Origin: an uncultured Bacteroidia bacterium
GTDB lineage: Bacteria > Bacteroidota > Bacteroidia > NS11-12g > UBA955
Length of the DNA stretch: 64,000 nucleotides
Direction of reading: 5' to 3'
NCBI GenBank assembly: GCA_938086785.1
Contig: CALKCM010000001.1
Location: forward strand, 1-64,000
The notes beneath the pieces were generated by a model. The model did not search any database, was not told the DNA's origin, and saw only the letters and a list, made by a program, of their open reading frames with translations. The translations under genes and the position numbers were made by a program. Shown here piece after piece: positions 26,366 to 34,578 of this stretch. The number at the start of each line of letters is the position of its first letter. Position 1 is the first letter of the stretch.

Positions 26366-29300
26366 ATGAAACAGAGAATAATCCAATTACTTGTTTTATC
26401 CGTCCTTCTTTTAGTGACTCAAAGAGCACATGGACAGAACTCCCCCTTAGCAGAGGGGAAATGGCATCAACTTAGTGTTGTCGAAAATGGCATTTATAAA
26501 ATTGATTTTCAAGATTTTTTAAACATGGGATTTAATGTCTCAGAATTAGAGGCCGACAAAATTCAAATCTTCTCTCACCATGGAGGAATGCTTTCCGAAA
26601 TAATAGACAATAGACCCTTGGGATTAAGAGAAATCTCTATTGAAGTGGTCGATGATGGAAACAATAAAATTGATGGAAATGATTACATTTTGTTTTATGG
26701 GGAATCGCCAGATAAATGGGAAATAAATGGAACGGATTATAGACATAGTAAAAACATCTATTCCGATGCATCCAATTATTTTATAACTATTGGATCAAAT
26801 ACGGGCAAACGAATATCAGATATCCCAAGTCTAAGCAACCGACCAACAGCTGTATATACCGAATCTGACTATCTTTGGTTCCATGACATAGATCTCGTTA
26901 ATCCCGCGCACATGGGCAGATCTTGGGCTGGAGAATCCGTTGGTTTAAATAGCAATTCTTTGAATTTAACGTTTAATCTACCTAAGAACCTTAAAGATAC
27001 AGCTGAGATTAGAACTCAAATATTTAATGTAACTAATGTGAGTAATTCTACCATGAAATACTCTATCAACGGAGCTATCAGAAATGCTACCTTAGTTCCC
27101 ATCAATAAAGACAGCTACGAATACATTAAGCACTTTCAGTCCTTTACTTCCAACATTAGTTCTAAGAGAATTGACTTTTCCTTAGATATCTTTAAATCCA
27201 ACAATCAGTCCCATGCTTTCTTAGACTATATAGAACTTGAAGCAGAGCAAGATTTACAGCAAATCGATGGTTTTACTCTCATTCGAAAAAGAGAAGCCAG
27301 CAAGGAGAATGAAGTAGAATTTGCCCTTTCTGGAATTTCGACTGATTTTAAAGTATGGAATCTTGAAGACCTCTTCAACATCCAATCTCTGGCACTGAAT
27401 CTAACGGGGACCTCCGGATATGTAAATTATAAAAATGACTTTAACCCTTCCAAATTGGCTTTATTCTCAAGCACAGATTTCAAAAAACCCATATTTCAGG
27501 GCGCTGTAGCTAACCAAAATATTAGTGCTGAAGAACCTAAAGAGTTAATTATTATATACCCAGAGGAATATGCTTCGGTAGCTGAAGAACTAAAAAATTA
27601 CAAAGAATCGAAAGGCTTGAGCACTAAAATAGTAACACCGGCTAGTATATATAGAGAGTTTAGTACGGGACAGCAAGACATAACAGCTATTCGAGATTAT
27701 TTGAGAAATGAGTATCTCAAAACAGGATCAAATGGAGAAAAATTAACCTTTGTACTTCTCTTAGGTAGCACTTCATATGACCCCAAGAATCGTTTGCAGA
27801 ATAACACCAACCGAATCCCCAACTACATATCTCCTTACCATCAGAAAACGAGCAATTTTGTTACAGATGACTTTTTTGCCTACACTGCGCAAGGCGCTGG
27901 CATCCCTAACACGTCCAATAGGCTGAACAAAATGAGTTTTTCCGTTGGACGAATTCCTGCGAGAAAAGTAGAGGAAGCTCAAATTTTTGTTGATAAACTG
28001 AAGCGATATAAAAGCCCAAGCTCCCTAGGTCCTTGGAGAACTAACATTGCCTTTGTAGCCGATGATATAGATGAGAGTTTCGAAAGAGACTTCCATTTTG
28101 ATTCTGAATTTGCCGCTGCAAAATTAGATGCCCAACACCCCCAATTTGGGGTGAATAAAATATACATGGATGCCTACAAGCAGACGTCTACCGGCAATAA
28201 GGAGGAATACCCAGATGTGCAAAGAGATCTGAATTTCAATGTTCAAAATGGCTGCCTTTTTATGAATTACATTGGCCATGGAGGAGAAAGGGGATGGGCA
28301 CAGGAATCTGTTCTCGACATTCCAACCATCAATGGCTGGAAACAACCCAATGGAAATTACCCCGTTTTCTTTACAGCCACTTGCGAATTTAGCCGAAACG
28401 ATGATCCATCCATTCAAAGTGGCGGAGAAATGGCTCTCTTTAATCCAGATGGTGGAAGCATAGCCATGCTAACTACTACCCGCTTGGTATGGGTTTCTGG
28501 AAATTCAATCATCAATAGAAGCTTTTGGGATAAGTATGGCTTCCCAGATTGGAGTGAATCCGATAAATCATTGGGAAGCATTTATAAAAAATTAAAAAAT
28601 CGACCATCTGTTACCTCCGAGGATATGAAATTTAGTCTGTTAGGTGACCCTAGCATGACTCCTAATTTTCCTGAGAACAACATTGTCCTTGACTCTATAA
28701 ACGGAACATACATATTGAGTAGCACAGATACTTTAAAAGCGTTTTCTCTGGCCACCATTAAAGGCCATGTAACGGATAAAACGAATAGTAAGATGAGTGA
28801 TTTCAATGGCGAACTCTGGGCTACTATTTATGACAAAGTAAGTCAGCTAAAAACATTGAATAATGACAATGTGGGAGGAGAATTGCCCTACAGCTTACGG
28901 AACAGTGTAGTTTTTAAAGGAAAAGTAGACGTTATTAATGGAGATTTTACCCTGCGATTCGTAATACCAAAAGATATCGCTTACAATATTGGTGCAGGAC
29001 GCATCTACTTGTATGCTCATAACACCATTACCGATGCTGCCGGCTTTAGAGATATTTTAGTTGGTTCGTCCATCGATAATACGAATACGGATGATGAAGG
29101 ACCAAAAATTATTCCTTTAATGAATGATTACAGCTTTAAGAATGGAGATATCGTCAATAAAAACAGTACCATTCTAGGAAAGATATCAGATGTAAGTGGA
29201 ATTAATTCCACAGGTAACGGGATTGGGCGAAACATATCTGCAATTATCGATGAGGGTACACCGAACGAACGAACATTTAATTTAAACAACTACTTTACCT

Positions 29301-29758
29301 ACGATAAAAACTCATTTACTCAAGGAGAGGTTCGCTTTCCAGTGGAAAACATAAGTGTGGGGAAACATCAATTAAAATTAAAAGCCTGGGATATTTATAA
29401 CAATTTAGGAAGCGCTGAAACGAGTTTTGAAGTGGTAGATGACCAAAGCTTAATCGTGTCAGAGCACCAGCCATTCCCAAATCCATTTTGGAACACGGTA
29501 CAGTTTAAAATTAAACACAACTATGCGGGACAAGATTTAAATGCTCAATTATTTATCTTAAACAGTCTAGGTGCTGTTGTATCTAAAACCAATGTTTCTT
29601 TAAAAAACACAAGTCACGTCGATTCCCAATTAGAATGGGATGGGAGGACTCAAAATGGAGGTGCTGTTTCCGCAGGCATCTACTTTTACAAAGTTATTCT
29701 TAACTCTCCAAACGGGGCTACAACATCCTTTTCAGGTAAAATTGTCAAAAAGAATTAA
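26366..29758 (+). CDS. porU: Type IX secretion system sortase PorU
   Basis: PorU is the cell-surface sortase that removes the C-terminal signal of T9SS cargo and attaches it to lipopolysaccharide. This 1130-residue protein has a signal peptide, a long N-terminal beta region, then a gingipain-like C25 caspase-fold domain (about 390-760) with the catalytic His H638 in NYIGHGGERGW and Cys C673 in TATCEFSRNDD. An Ig-like region follows. It ends with its own sorting-type domain (a FPNPFWNTVQFKI opening and SAGIYFYKVIL close), as known for PorU. It is followed by porV, its partner in the attachment complex. Confidence 0.95.
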   Translation: MKQRIIQLLVLSVLLLVTQRAHGQNSPLAEGKWHQLSVVENGIYKIDFQDFLNMGFNVSELEADKIQIFSHHGGMLSEIIDNRPLGLREISIEVVDDGNNKIDGNDYILFYGESPDKWEINGTDYRHSKNIYSDASNYFITIGSNTGKRISDIPSLSNRPTAVYTESDYLWFHDIDLVNPAHMGRSWAGESVGLNSNSLNLTFNLPKNLKDTAEIRTQIFNVTNVSNSTMKYSINGAIRNATLVPINKDSYEYIKHFQSFTSNISSKRIDFSLDIFKSNNQSHAFLDYIELEAEQDLQQIDGFTLIRKREASKENEVEFALSGISTDFKVWNLEDLFNIQSLALNLTGTSGYVNYKNDFNPSKLALFSSTDFKKPIFQGAVANQNISAEEPKELIIIYPEEYASVAEELKNYKESKGLSTKIVTPASIYREFSTGQQDITAIRDYLRNEYLKTGSNGEKLTFVLLLGSTSYDPKNRLQNNTNRIPNYISPYHQKTSNFVTDDFFAYTAQGAGIPNTSNRLNKMSFSVGRIPARKVEEAQIFVDKLKRYKSPSSLGPWRTNIAFVADDIDESFERDFHFDSEFAAAKLDAQHPQFGVNKIYMDAYKQTSTGNKEEYPDVQRDLNFNVQNGCLFMNYIGHGGERGWAQESVLDIPTINGWKQPNGNYPVFFTATCEFSRNDDPSIQSGGEMALFNPDGGSIAMLTTTRLVWVSGNSIINRSFWDKYGFPDWSESDKSLGSIYKKLKNRPSVTSEDMKFSLLGDPSMTPNFPENNIVLDSINGTYILSSTDTLKAFSLATIKGHVTDKTNSKMSDFNGELWATIYDKVSQLKTLNNDNVGGELPYSLRNSVVFKGKVDVINGDFTLRFVIPKDIAYNIGAGRIYLYAHNTITDAAGFRDILVGSSIDNTNTDDEGPKIIPLMNDYSFKNGDIVNKNSTILGKISDVSGINSTGNGIGRNISAIIDEGTPNERTFNLNNYFTYDKNSFTQGEVRFPVENISVGKHQLKLKAWDIYNNLGSAETSFEVVDDQSLIVSEHQPFPNPFWNTVQFKIKHNYAGQDLNAQLFILNSLGAVVSKTNVSLKNTSHVDSQLEWDGRTQNGGAVSAGIYFYKVILNSPNGATTSFSGKIVKKN

Positions 29759-29845
29759 TTCAAACAGAATAATTTAGTTTTTGCGCCGTTTCAACCAATA
29801 CAAAGCCTGTAAGTTTCAATAATTAGCTTAACCAGTTTTTTATAT

Positions 29846-29853
29846 TAAATTTG
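29846..29853 (+). promoter_or_regulatory. Promoter element TAAATTTG before porV
   Basis: Strict -7 match 14 bases before the porV ATG, suggesting porV can be transcribed separately from porU although the genes are only 109 bases apart. Confidence 0.6.
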
Positions 29854-29867
29854 CCTTCATTTCAAAT

Positions 29868-31061
29868 ATGAATAAATATTTCATCGCATTAAGCGCAGCA
29901 ATCATAACAACCTCTTCTGCTAAAGCCCAAATCAATAGCTCAAAGCAGATTTCAGGTCAAATAAATACGGTTACTACCATGGTTCCCTTCTTAGGGATAA
30001 CTCCAGATAGTAGAATGGGTGCTATGGGTGAAGCAGGTGTTGCCTCTTTTAAACCTGATGCCAACAGTGTTTTTTGGAATGCAGCTAATTTAGTGAATGC
30101 AGAAAAAAAGTTCCAATTAGGATTATCTTATCAGCCTTGGCTTGCTAAATTAGTTAAAGATGTAGGACTAAGTTATTTATCGGGGTACTATAAATTAAGT
30201 GATAAGAGCGTGGTCGGAGGTAGCTTCAGATACTTCTCTCTTGGAGATATCAATTTTACGGATATAACTGGAAACCCAACGGGTAACTTTAGACCAAACG
30301 AATTCTCCATAGATGGTATGTACGCTCTAAAATTTAACCGTAAATTTTCTATGGGTGTAAATTTGAGATACATCTATAGCAACCTTCTGGGCAATAGAAC
30401 AAGCTCAGGGAGTAGTTCTAACCCAGGTACAAGTATTGCTGGTGATATTAGTTTGTTATATAAAAGCAATGTAAAAATAGGTGGAAAAGATGCCCGCTGG
30501 CAGTTTGGTACCAATATCCAAAACATTGGTTCTAAGATGACCTACACCACAAGTGAAAAGAAAGATTTCATTCCGACGAATTTAAAAATTGGAGCTGGCC
30601 TAGAATTAGACATTGATGATTTTCAACAAATCAACTTTCTCTTTGATGTAAACAAGCTTTTAGTTCCGACCCGTCCATACTACCTGAAAAACTTTATGGG
30701 AGGCGACAGTTTAGATGCAAATCAAAACTTGGTATTTCAAGGTCAAGATCCAAACGTAAGTCCCCTTCAAGGAATGGTACAATCATTTACAGATGCCCCA
30801 GGTGGAGCAAGAGAAGAACTAAATGAATATACCTTTTCATTCGGCATGGAATATTGGTATGATAAGAAGTTTGCGCTTAGAACAGGTTTGTTTTATGAGG
30901 CAGCAACGAAAGGAAATCGAAAATATGTGACTGCTGGTGTTGGAATTAACTATAAAACGCTTCAGATTAATGGAGCGTATTTAATCCCTCTAGTTTCTCA
31001 ACATCCATTGCAAGGACAACTTCGTTTTTCTCTAATTGCCACATTTGGCGAAGACGAATAG
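29868..31061 (+). CDS. porV: Type IX secretion system outer-membrane protein PorV (LptO)
   Basis: PorV is a FadL-like outer-membrane barrel that shuttles T9SS cargo from the translocon to PorU. Its 397 residues begin with a signal peptide ending in KAQ and a family N-terminus (VTTMVPFLGITPDSRMGAMGEAG, then ANSVFWNAANL), typical of PorV. The remainder is a 14-strand-type barrel. It pairs with porU just upstream, the usual arrangement. Confidence 0.95.
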   Translation: MNKYFIALSAAIITTSSAKAQINSSKQISGQINTVTTMVPFLGITPDSRMGAMGEAGVASFKPDANSVFWNAANLVNAEKKFQLGLSYQPWLAKLVKDVGLSYLSGYYKLSDKSVVGGSFRYFSLGDINFTDITGNPTGNFRPNEFSIDGMYALKFNRKFSMGVNLRYIYSNLLGNRTSSGSSSNPGTSIAGDISLLYKSNVKIGGKDARWQFGTNIQNIGSKMTYTTSEKKDFIPTNLKIGAGLELDIDDFQQINFLFDVNKLLVPTRPYYLKNFMGGDSLDANQNLVFQGQDPNVSPLQGMVQSFTDAPGGAREELNEYTFSFGMEYWYDKKFALRTGLFYEAATKGNRKYVTAGVGINYKTLQINGAYLIPLVSQHPLQGQLRFSLIATFGEDE

Positions 31062-31106
31062 CAGATACGTTCTGCAAGCCTTCAAAGAAATTGAGCCTTT
31101 TGATTT

Positions 31107-32813
31107 TTATTTTAGGTCTAATGAATAGATTGGATACAAGTTATGAGTTGGCTCATAATATCTGCTTCTCTTATAAATAAAATCCAATTGCGCTCTTGAA
31201 TTAGCTGCAAACTCCGGATCACGACTCTTTTTATTCAAAAAAGCTTGTTCAAGTGTTGCATCCTCGCTGAGCAATTTCTCAGCTAAATCCTCAAAAACAT
31301 AAGAACTAAAGCCTTCCTTCTGCATCAGAACCCCATCAAATTCATTCCATGCGAAATAGGAATCAGGAGATTCAGGTTCGAGAGCCAAACCAATAAATTG
31401 CGCTAATTCTTGGTTCATTTTAATGATATAATCTGTCCTTCTAATATTTCTAAAAATAAGCGTGTCTCTTGTTTTGATATTGTAGTGCAAATAATGACCT
31501 TCATAAGGAGCGCTAACAGTTTCATACGATTCGATATACTTTGCCTTCACAAGCATAGTAGTATCCATGCCCACTCTGCGCATGTGCACTCCATTAATCT
31601 TTAATTTTTGAATAACAGACTCCCATGCCATTGGAATTATATATACACTAGGTAAAGTAATGCTATCTAAGGGATAATAATGGCTGAAGTACGGAATAGT
31701 CATTTTCAAAGGCTGAGACCGATCATAATACAAGCGATCCTTGCCGGTTACCTTTGATTTCTTATACCCAGATTTATATCCCAAAAAATCAATAGTGCCA
31801 TAATTAAGGGTATCGAGTTCCCAATGGGGATATATTTTTTTTACTCCATTCCTTCTACTACTTGCTTCTTTTTTTGCAGCTCGTATTTTCCCTGAGTTAC
31901 TTGCTGCTGCAATCATCATTTGCTCCATATAAGCTTTGGTCGCCTCTACCCTTTCTGCAAAAGGCTTTAACATGTGCGTTTCTACAGTGAATCCAATACA
32001 GTTATGAAGGCCTGCAAAACCAGTTGCGTACCGACCGGATTCCCAAAATGCAACAATCCCATTATCCGGAGTTGCTTTCAAACTTTGAACATAAGGAGCA
32101 TTAGGCCAGCCTTTTTCAACAAGCTTATCACTAACAGTCTTTTCGAGCTCCTGAGCGATCCCTCTTAAATTTCTGTGCAACTTCTCTGGGCGACTTACAA
32201 AACTGGTTAAAACATATTGATAATCGGCTCCATTGCTCGTATGGTTATCTACCATGATATCAAACTTACTGTCTGAGAAAAATTGAACGAAATTTTGTGC
32301 ATTCCTGCTATCCATCTTAATAAAATCCCTATTTAAGTCAAGATTCTTAGCATTGCCCCTAAACCCCACTTCCACAGGACCATTTTGATTTGCCCTACTA
32401 CAGCAACTGCGATTGCTTGTTCCTCCCACATTGTACTGGCAGATAATAGTTAATCCCACTCTTTTTAAAATCGGTTGCCACCTCCGGTCTGAAACAAGCT
32501 CTTTTAGAAGGAGCATACTCGCATCTACCCCTTCTGGTTCGCCAGGGTGAATATTATTATTTATGAGCATTTTTACGGATTCAATATTCGGATCTGAATC
32601 GGCGTACCTGCATACATAAATCATATCTCCATTATCACCCCTACCCATGGAGTCTAGAACAAATTCTTTATATGTATTCGTAAAATCTCTATACCATGAG
32701 ACGCACTCTTGATACGTAGCAGTTTTTGTTTTACCTGATTTTTCATAGGGCGTAACCTGCGCCTTTAGCGCAAATGAAAAAAGCAATCCAATGATATATA
32801 TATTCGTCTTCAT
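31107..32813 (-). CDS. M14 family zinc carboxypeptidase-like secreted protein
   Basis: A secreted metallopeptidase of the M14 carboxypeptidase family. The signal peptide ends near KAQ. The zinc motif HxxE is at H89-E92 in NIHPGEPEG, with the third ligand probably in the VDNHTSNGADYQYV stretch. The catalytic Glu is likely in GFTVETHMLKPF. It has 568 residues with a long C-terminal region (from about 350) of unknown function. Start overlaps the DUF4293 stop by one base, so the two are cotranscribed. The natural substrate is unknown. Confidence 0.88.
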   Translation of the reverse strand: MKTNIYIIGLLFSFALKAQVTPYEKSGKTKTATYQECVSWYRDFTNTYKEFVLDSMGRGDNGDMIYVCRYADSDPNIESVKMLINNNIHPGEPEGVDASMLLLKELVSDRRWQPILKRVGLTIICQYNVGGTSNRSCCSRANQNGPVEVGFRGNAKNLDLNRDFIKMDSRNAQNFVQFFSDSKFDIMVDNHTSNGADYQYVLTSFVSRPEKLHRNLRGIAQELEKTVSDKLVEKGWPNAPYVQSLKATPDNGIVAFWESGRYATGFAGLHNCIGFTVETHMLKPFAERVEATKAYMEQMMIAAASNSGKIRAAKKEASSRRNGVKKIYPHWELDTLNYGTIDFLGYKSGYKKSKVTGKDRLYYDRSQPLKMTIPYFSHYYPLDSITLPSVYIIPMAWESVIQKLKINGVHMRRVGMDTTMLVKAKYIESYETVSAPYEGHYLHYNIKTRDTLIFRNIRRTDYIIKMNQELAQFIGLALEPESPDSYFAWNEFDGVLMQKEGFSSYVFEDLAEKLLSEDATLEQAFLNKKSRDPEFAANSRAQLDFIYKRSRYYEPTHNLYPIYSLDLK

Positions 32814-33277
32814 TATCTAATTCGGTTCATACTTGCCAACAGTGCCTTATCCCTACGAATCGCTCTCAAGGCTAACAAAGCAAACAAGAGTGGCAGCAAA
32901 GCCAACGCAAAACCGGGCAATATCCTTAACTCTGTACGCTCTATTATAGATATGTTGATGAAAGGGTAAATGAGAACCAATAAACTAAAGAGCGTTGTTA
33001 AACGGACTGCTTTTCGCTGTAAATCCAGGTTTTTAAAAAAGAAAACACTAAGAAAAGATATCAAACACAAACTTCCCAAAAGAAGCATATAATAAAGCTC
33101 TGGAGTTTTTATTGCTTCGCCGGTTGCTGAGGAAGAAATTTGATACTTCGTACCTAAACTCAATGAATTTATTTCGGGGAATCCTTGAATTTGAGCATAA
33201 GGTATATTTATAAAAATTAGCAAAAGTCCGCAAACGAAAATGCCGAATAAAAAGAGTGTTTGAACACGTTGAATCAT
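32813..33277 (-). CDS. DUF4293 family four-helix membrane protein
   Basis: A 154-residue integral membrane protein with four hydrophobic segments (about 5-25, 60-82, 90-110, 118-140), starting with the family MIQRVQTLFLF. DUF4293 proteins are widespread in Bacteroidota and have no known function. A strict TATTTTTG element lies just upstream on the minus strand. It is in one operon with the M14 peptidase. Confidence 0.88.
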   Translation of the reverse strand: MIQRVQTLFLFGIFVCGLLLIFINIPYAQIQGFPEINSLSLGTKYQISSSATGEAIKTPELYYMLLLGSLCLISFLSVFFFKNLDLQRKAVRLTTLFSLLVLIYPFINISIIERTELRILPGFALALLPLLFALLALRAIRRDKALLASMNRIR

Positions 33278-33281
33278 ATCA

Positions 33282-33289
33282 CAAAAATA
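33282..33289 (-). promoter_or_regulatory. Promoter element TATTTTTG before the DUF4293-M14 operon
   Basis: Strict -7 match on the minus strand, four bases before the ATG of the DUF4293 gene; a nearly leaderless transcript is implied. Confidence 0.55.
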
Positions 33290-33369
33290 GGGATTAGAAC
33301 TAAGCCAGAAAATTCAATAAAATGAAGGAGTAAAGTTTACTCTTGAACTTAAGAATCACACCTCTAATT

Positions 33370-34542
33370 CTACAGCAATTTTTTAGATGCTTTTAAAACA
33401 ATAGAAATGACTGTTTTTTTATTGGGTATACTGCCACGAACAAAAATATCTCCCTTGTGATATTGTTTTACAATGCGACTAGCTAAAGATAAACCCAAAC
33501 CCCATCCTCTTGTTTTGGTCGTAAATCCGGGCTTAAATATTGTTTTAAATCGATTGGATGGAATGCCCGACCCGTTATCTTCAATATTAATAACTAAGTG
33601 GTTATTCTTTATGTATGACTGACAAATAATACGGCCCTTCCCTTTCATAGCGTCAATGCTATTTTTAACAAGGTTCTCTATAACCCAATGAAAAAGGTTG
33701 TTGTTGAGGGGCACATAGATTGGATCAACCCCGAGGTCTCGAATAATCTCTACGTTTCTGCCAAATCTTAAATCCATATAATCAAGAACCGCATTAATCT
33801 GACCATTTACTTCTGTGATTTCTAATTCTGGCTCACTTCCGATTTTTGAAAAGCGTTGCGTAATTACTTTGAGACGATCGATATCCTTCTCCATCTCCTT
33901 CACTGCATCGTTGGGCAACTCTCCAAGCTCAAGTTCAAGAAATTGAATCCAACCCATTAAACTGGAAATGGGAGTACCTAATTGGTGTGCCGTCTCTTTT
34001 GCCAATCCTACCCAAACTCTATTTTCTTCTGCTCTTCGACTGAAAGAGAAAGCAAAATAGGATACAAGTACAAAAAGACCCACCAGTGCTAGAGCGTAAA
34101 AGGGATAGTTTTGTATGCGTCGTAAAATATTACTTTCGCCAAAGTAGACTTTTTGGTTGGTTAAATCGATGAGTATTGGTTCGTTTAATTCCTTAAAGGA
34201 AGATAGTTTTTTCTTCAAAAAATGTATTGAATCTTTTACATTTTCCAAGTCGAGATTGATATAACTCAATATTTCATCCGATTCATTTACAACCAATGCT
34301 GGAATAGTTGTATTACTTTTAACTACTCCTGCCGCAAATGTTAAATCCAATTGATCTCCATCCTCTAAACCACCTGCAGTTAACTGTGTAATCGCACTGG
34401 CCCATATCTCAATTTTCTTCTTTTCTTCAAAGGCAATTTCTTTGGCTAATGCATTACTAAAATAAAGGGTTAATGCACCTATAGTGATTGCCATTAATAA
34501 GAGCAAAAACTTTAAATACTTTTTTAAATCATAGGTATTCAC
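33370..34542 (-). CDS. Sensor histidine kinase
   Basis: A membrane sensor with two transmembrane segments (about 11-30 and 149-168) flanking a 120-residue extracytoplasmic domain, then a kinase core. The phospho-accepting His is H186 in KETAHQLGTPISSLMGW; N, G1 and G2 boxes appear as NLVKNSIDAM, EDNGSGIP and TRGWGLGLSLA. The start is a GTG at 34542 (a strict TACATTTG element lies just before it, and no ATG is nearby). No response regulator gene is adjacent, so the kinase looks like an orphan whose partner must lie elsewhere. Signal unknown. Confidence 0.92.
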   Translation of the reverse strand: MNTYDLKKYLKFLLLLMAITIGALTLYFSNALAKEIAFEEKKKIEIWASAITQLTAGGLEDGDQLDLTFAAGVVKSNTTIPALVVNESDEILSYINLDLENVKDSIHFLKKKLSSFKELNEPILIDLTNQKVYFGESNILRRIQNYPFYALALVGLFVLVSYFAFSFSRRAEENRVWVGLAKETAHQLGTPISSLMGWIQFLELELGELPNDAVKEMEKDIDRLKVITQRFSKIGSEPELEITEVNGQINAVLDYMDLRFGRNVEIIRDLGVDPIYVPLNNNLFHWVIENLVKNSIDAMKGKGRIICQSYIKNNHLVINIEDNGSGIPSNRFKTIFKPGFTTKTRGWGLGLSLASRIVKQYHKGDIFVRGSIPNKKTVISIVLKASKKLL

Positions 34543-34550
34543 GTGCCTTT

Positions 34551-34558
34551 CAAATGTA
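34551..34558 (-). promoter_or_regulatory. Promoter element TACATTTG before the histidine kinase
   Basis: Strict -7 match on the minus strand, eight bases before the GTG at 34542; it supports the GTG start and a separate promoter downstream of the BamA-like gene. Confidence 0.6.
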
Positions 34559-34578
34559 CTAATAAATTCGTAATTTAA

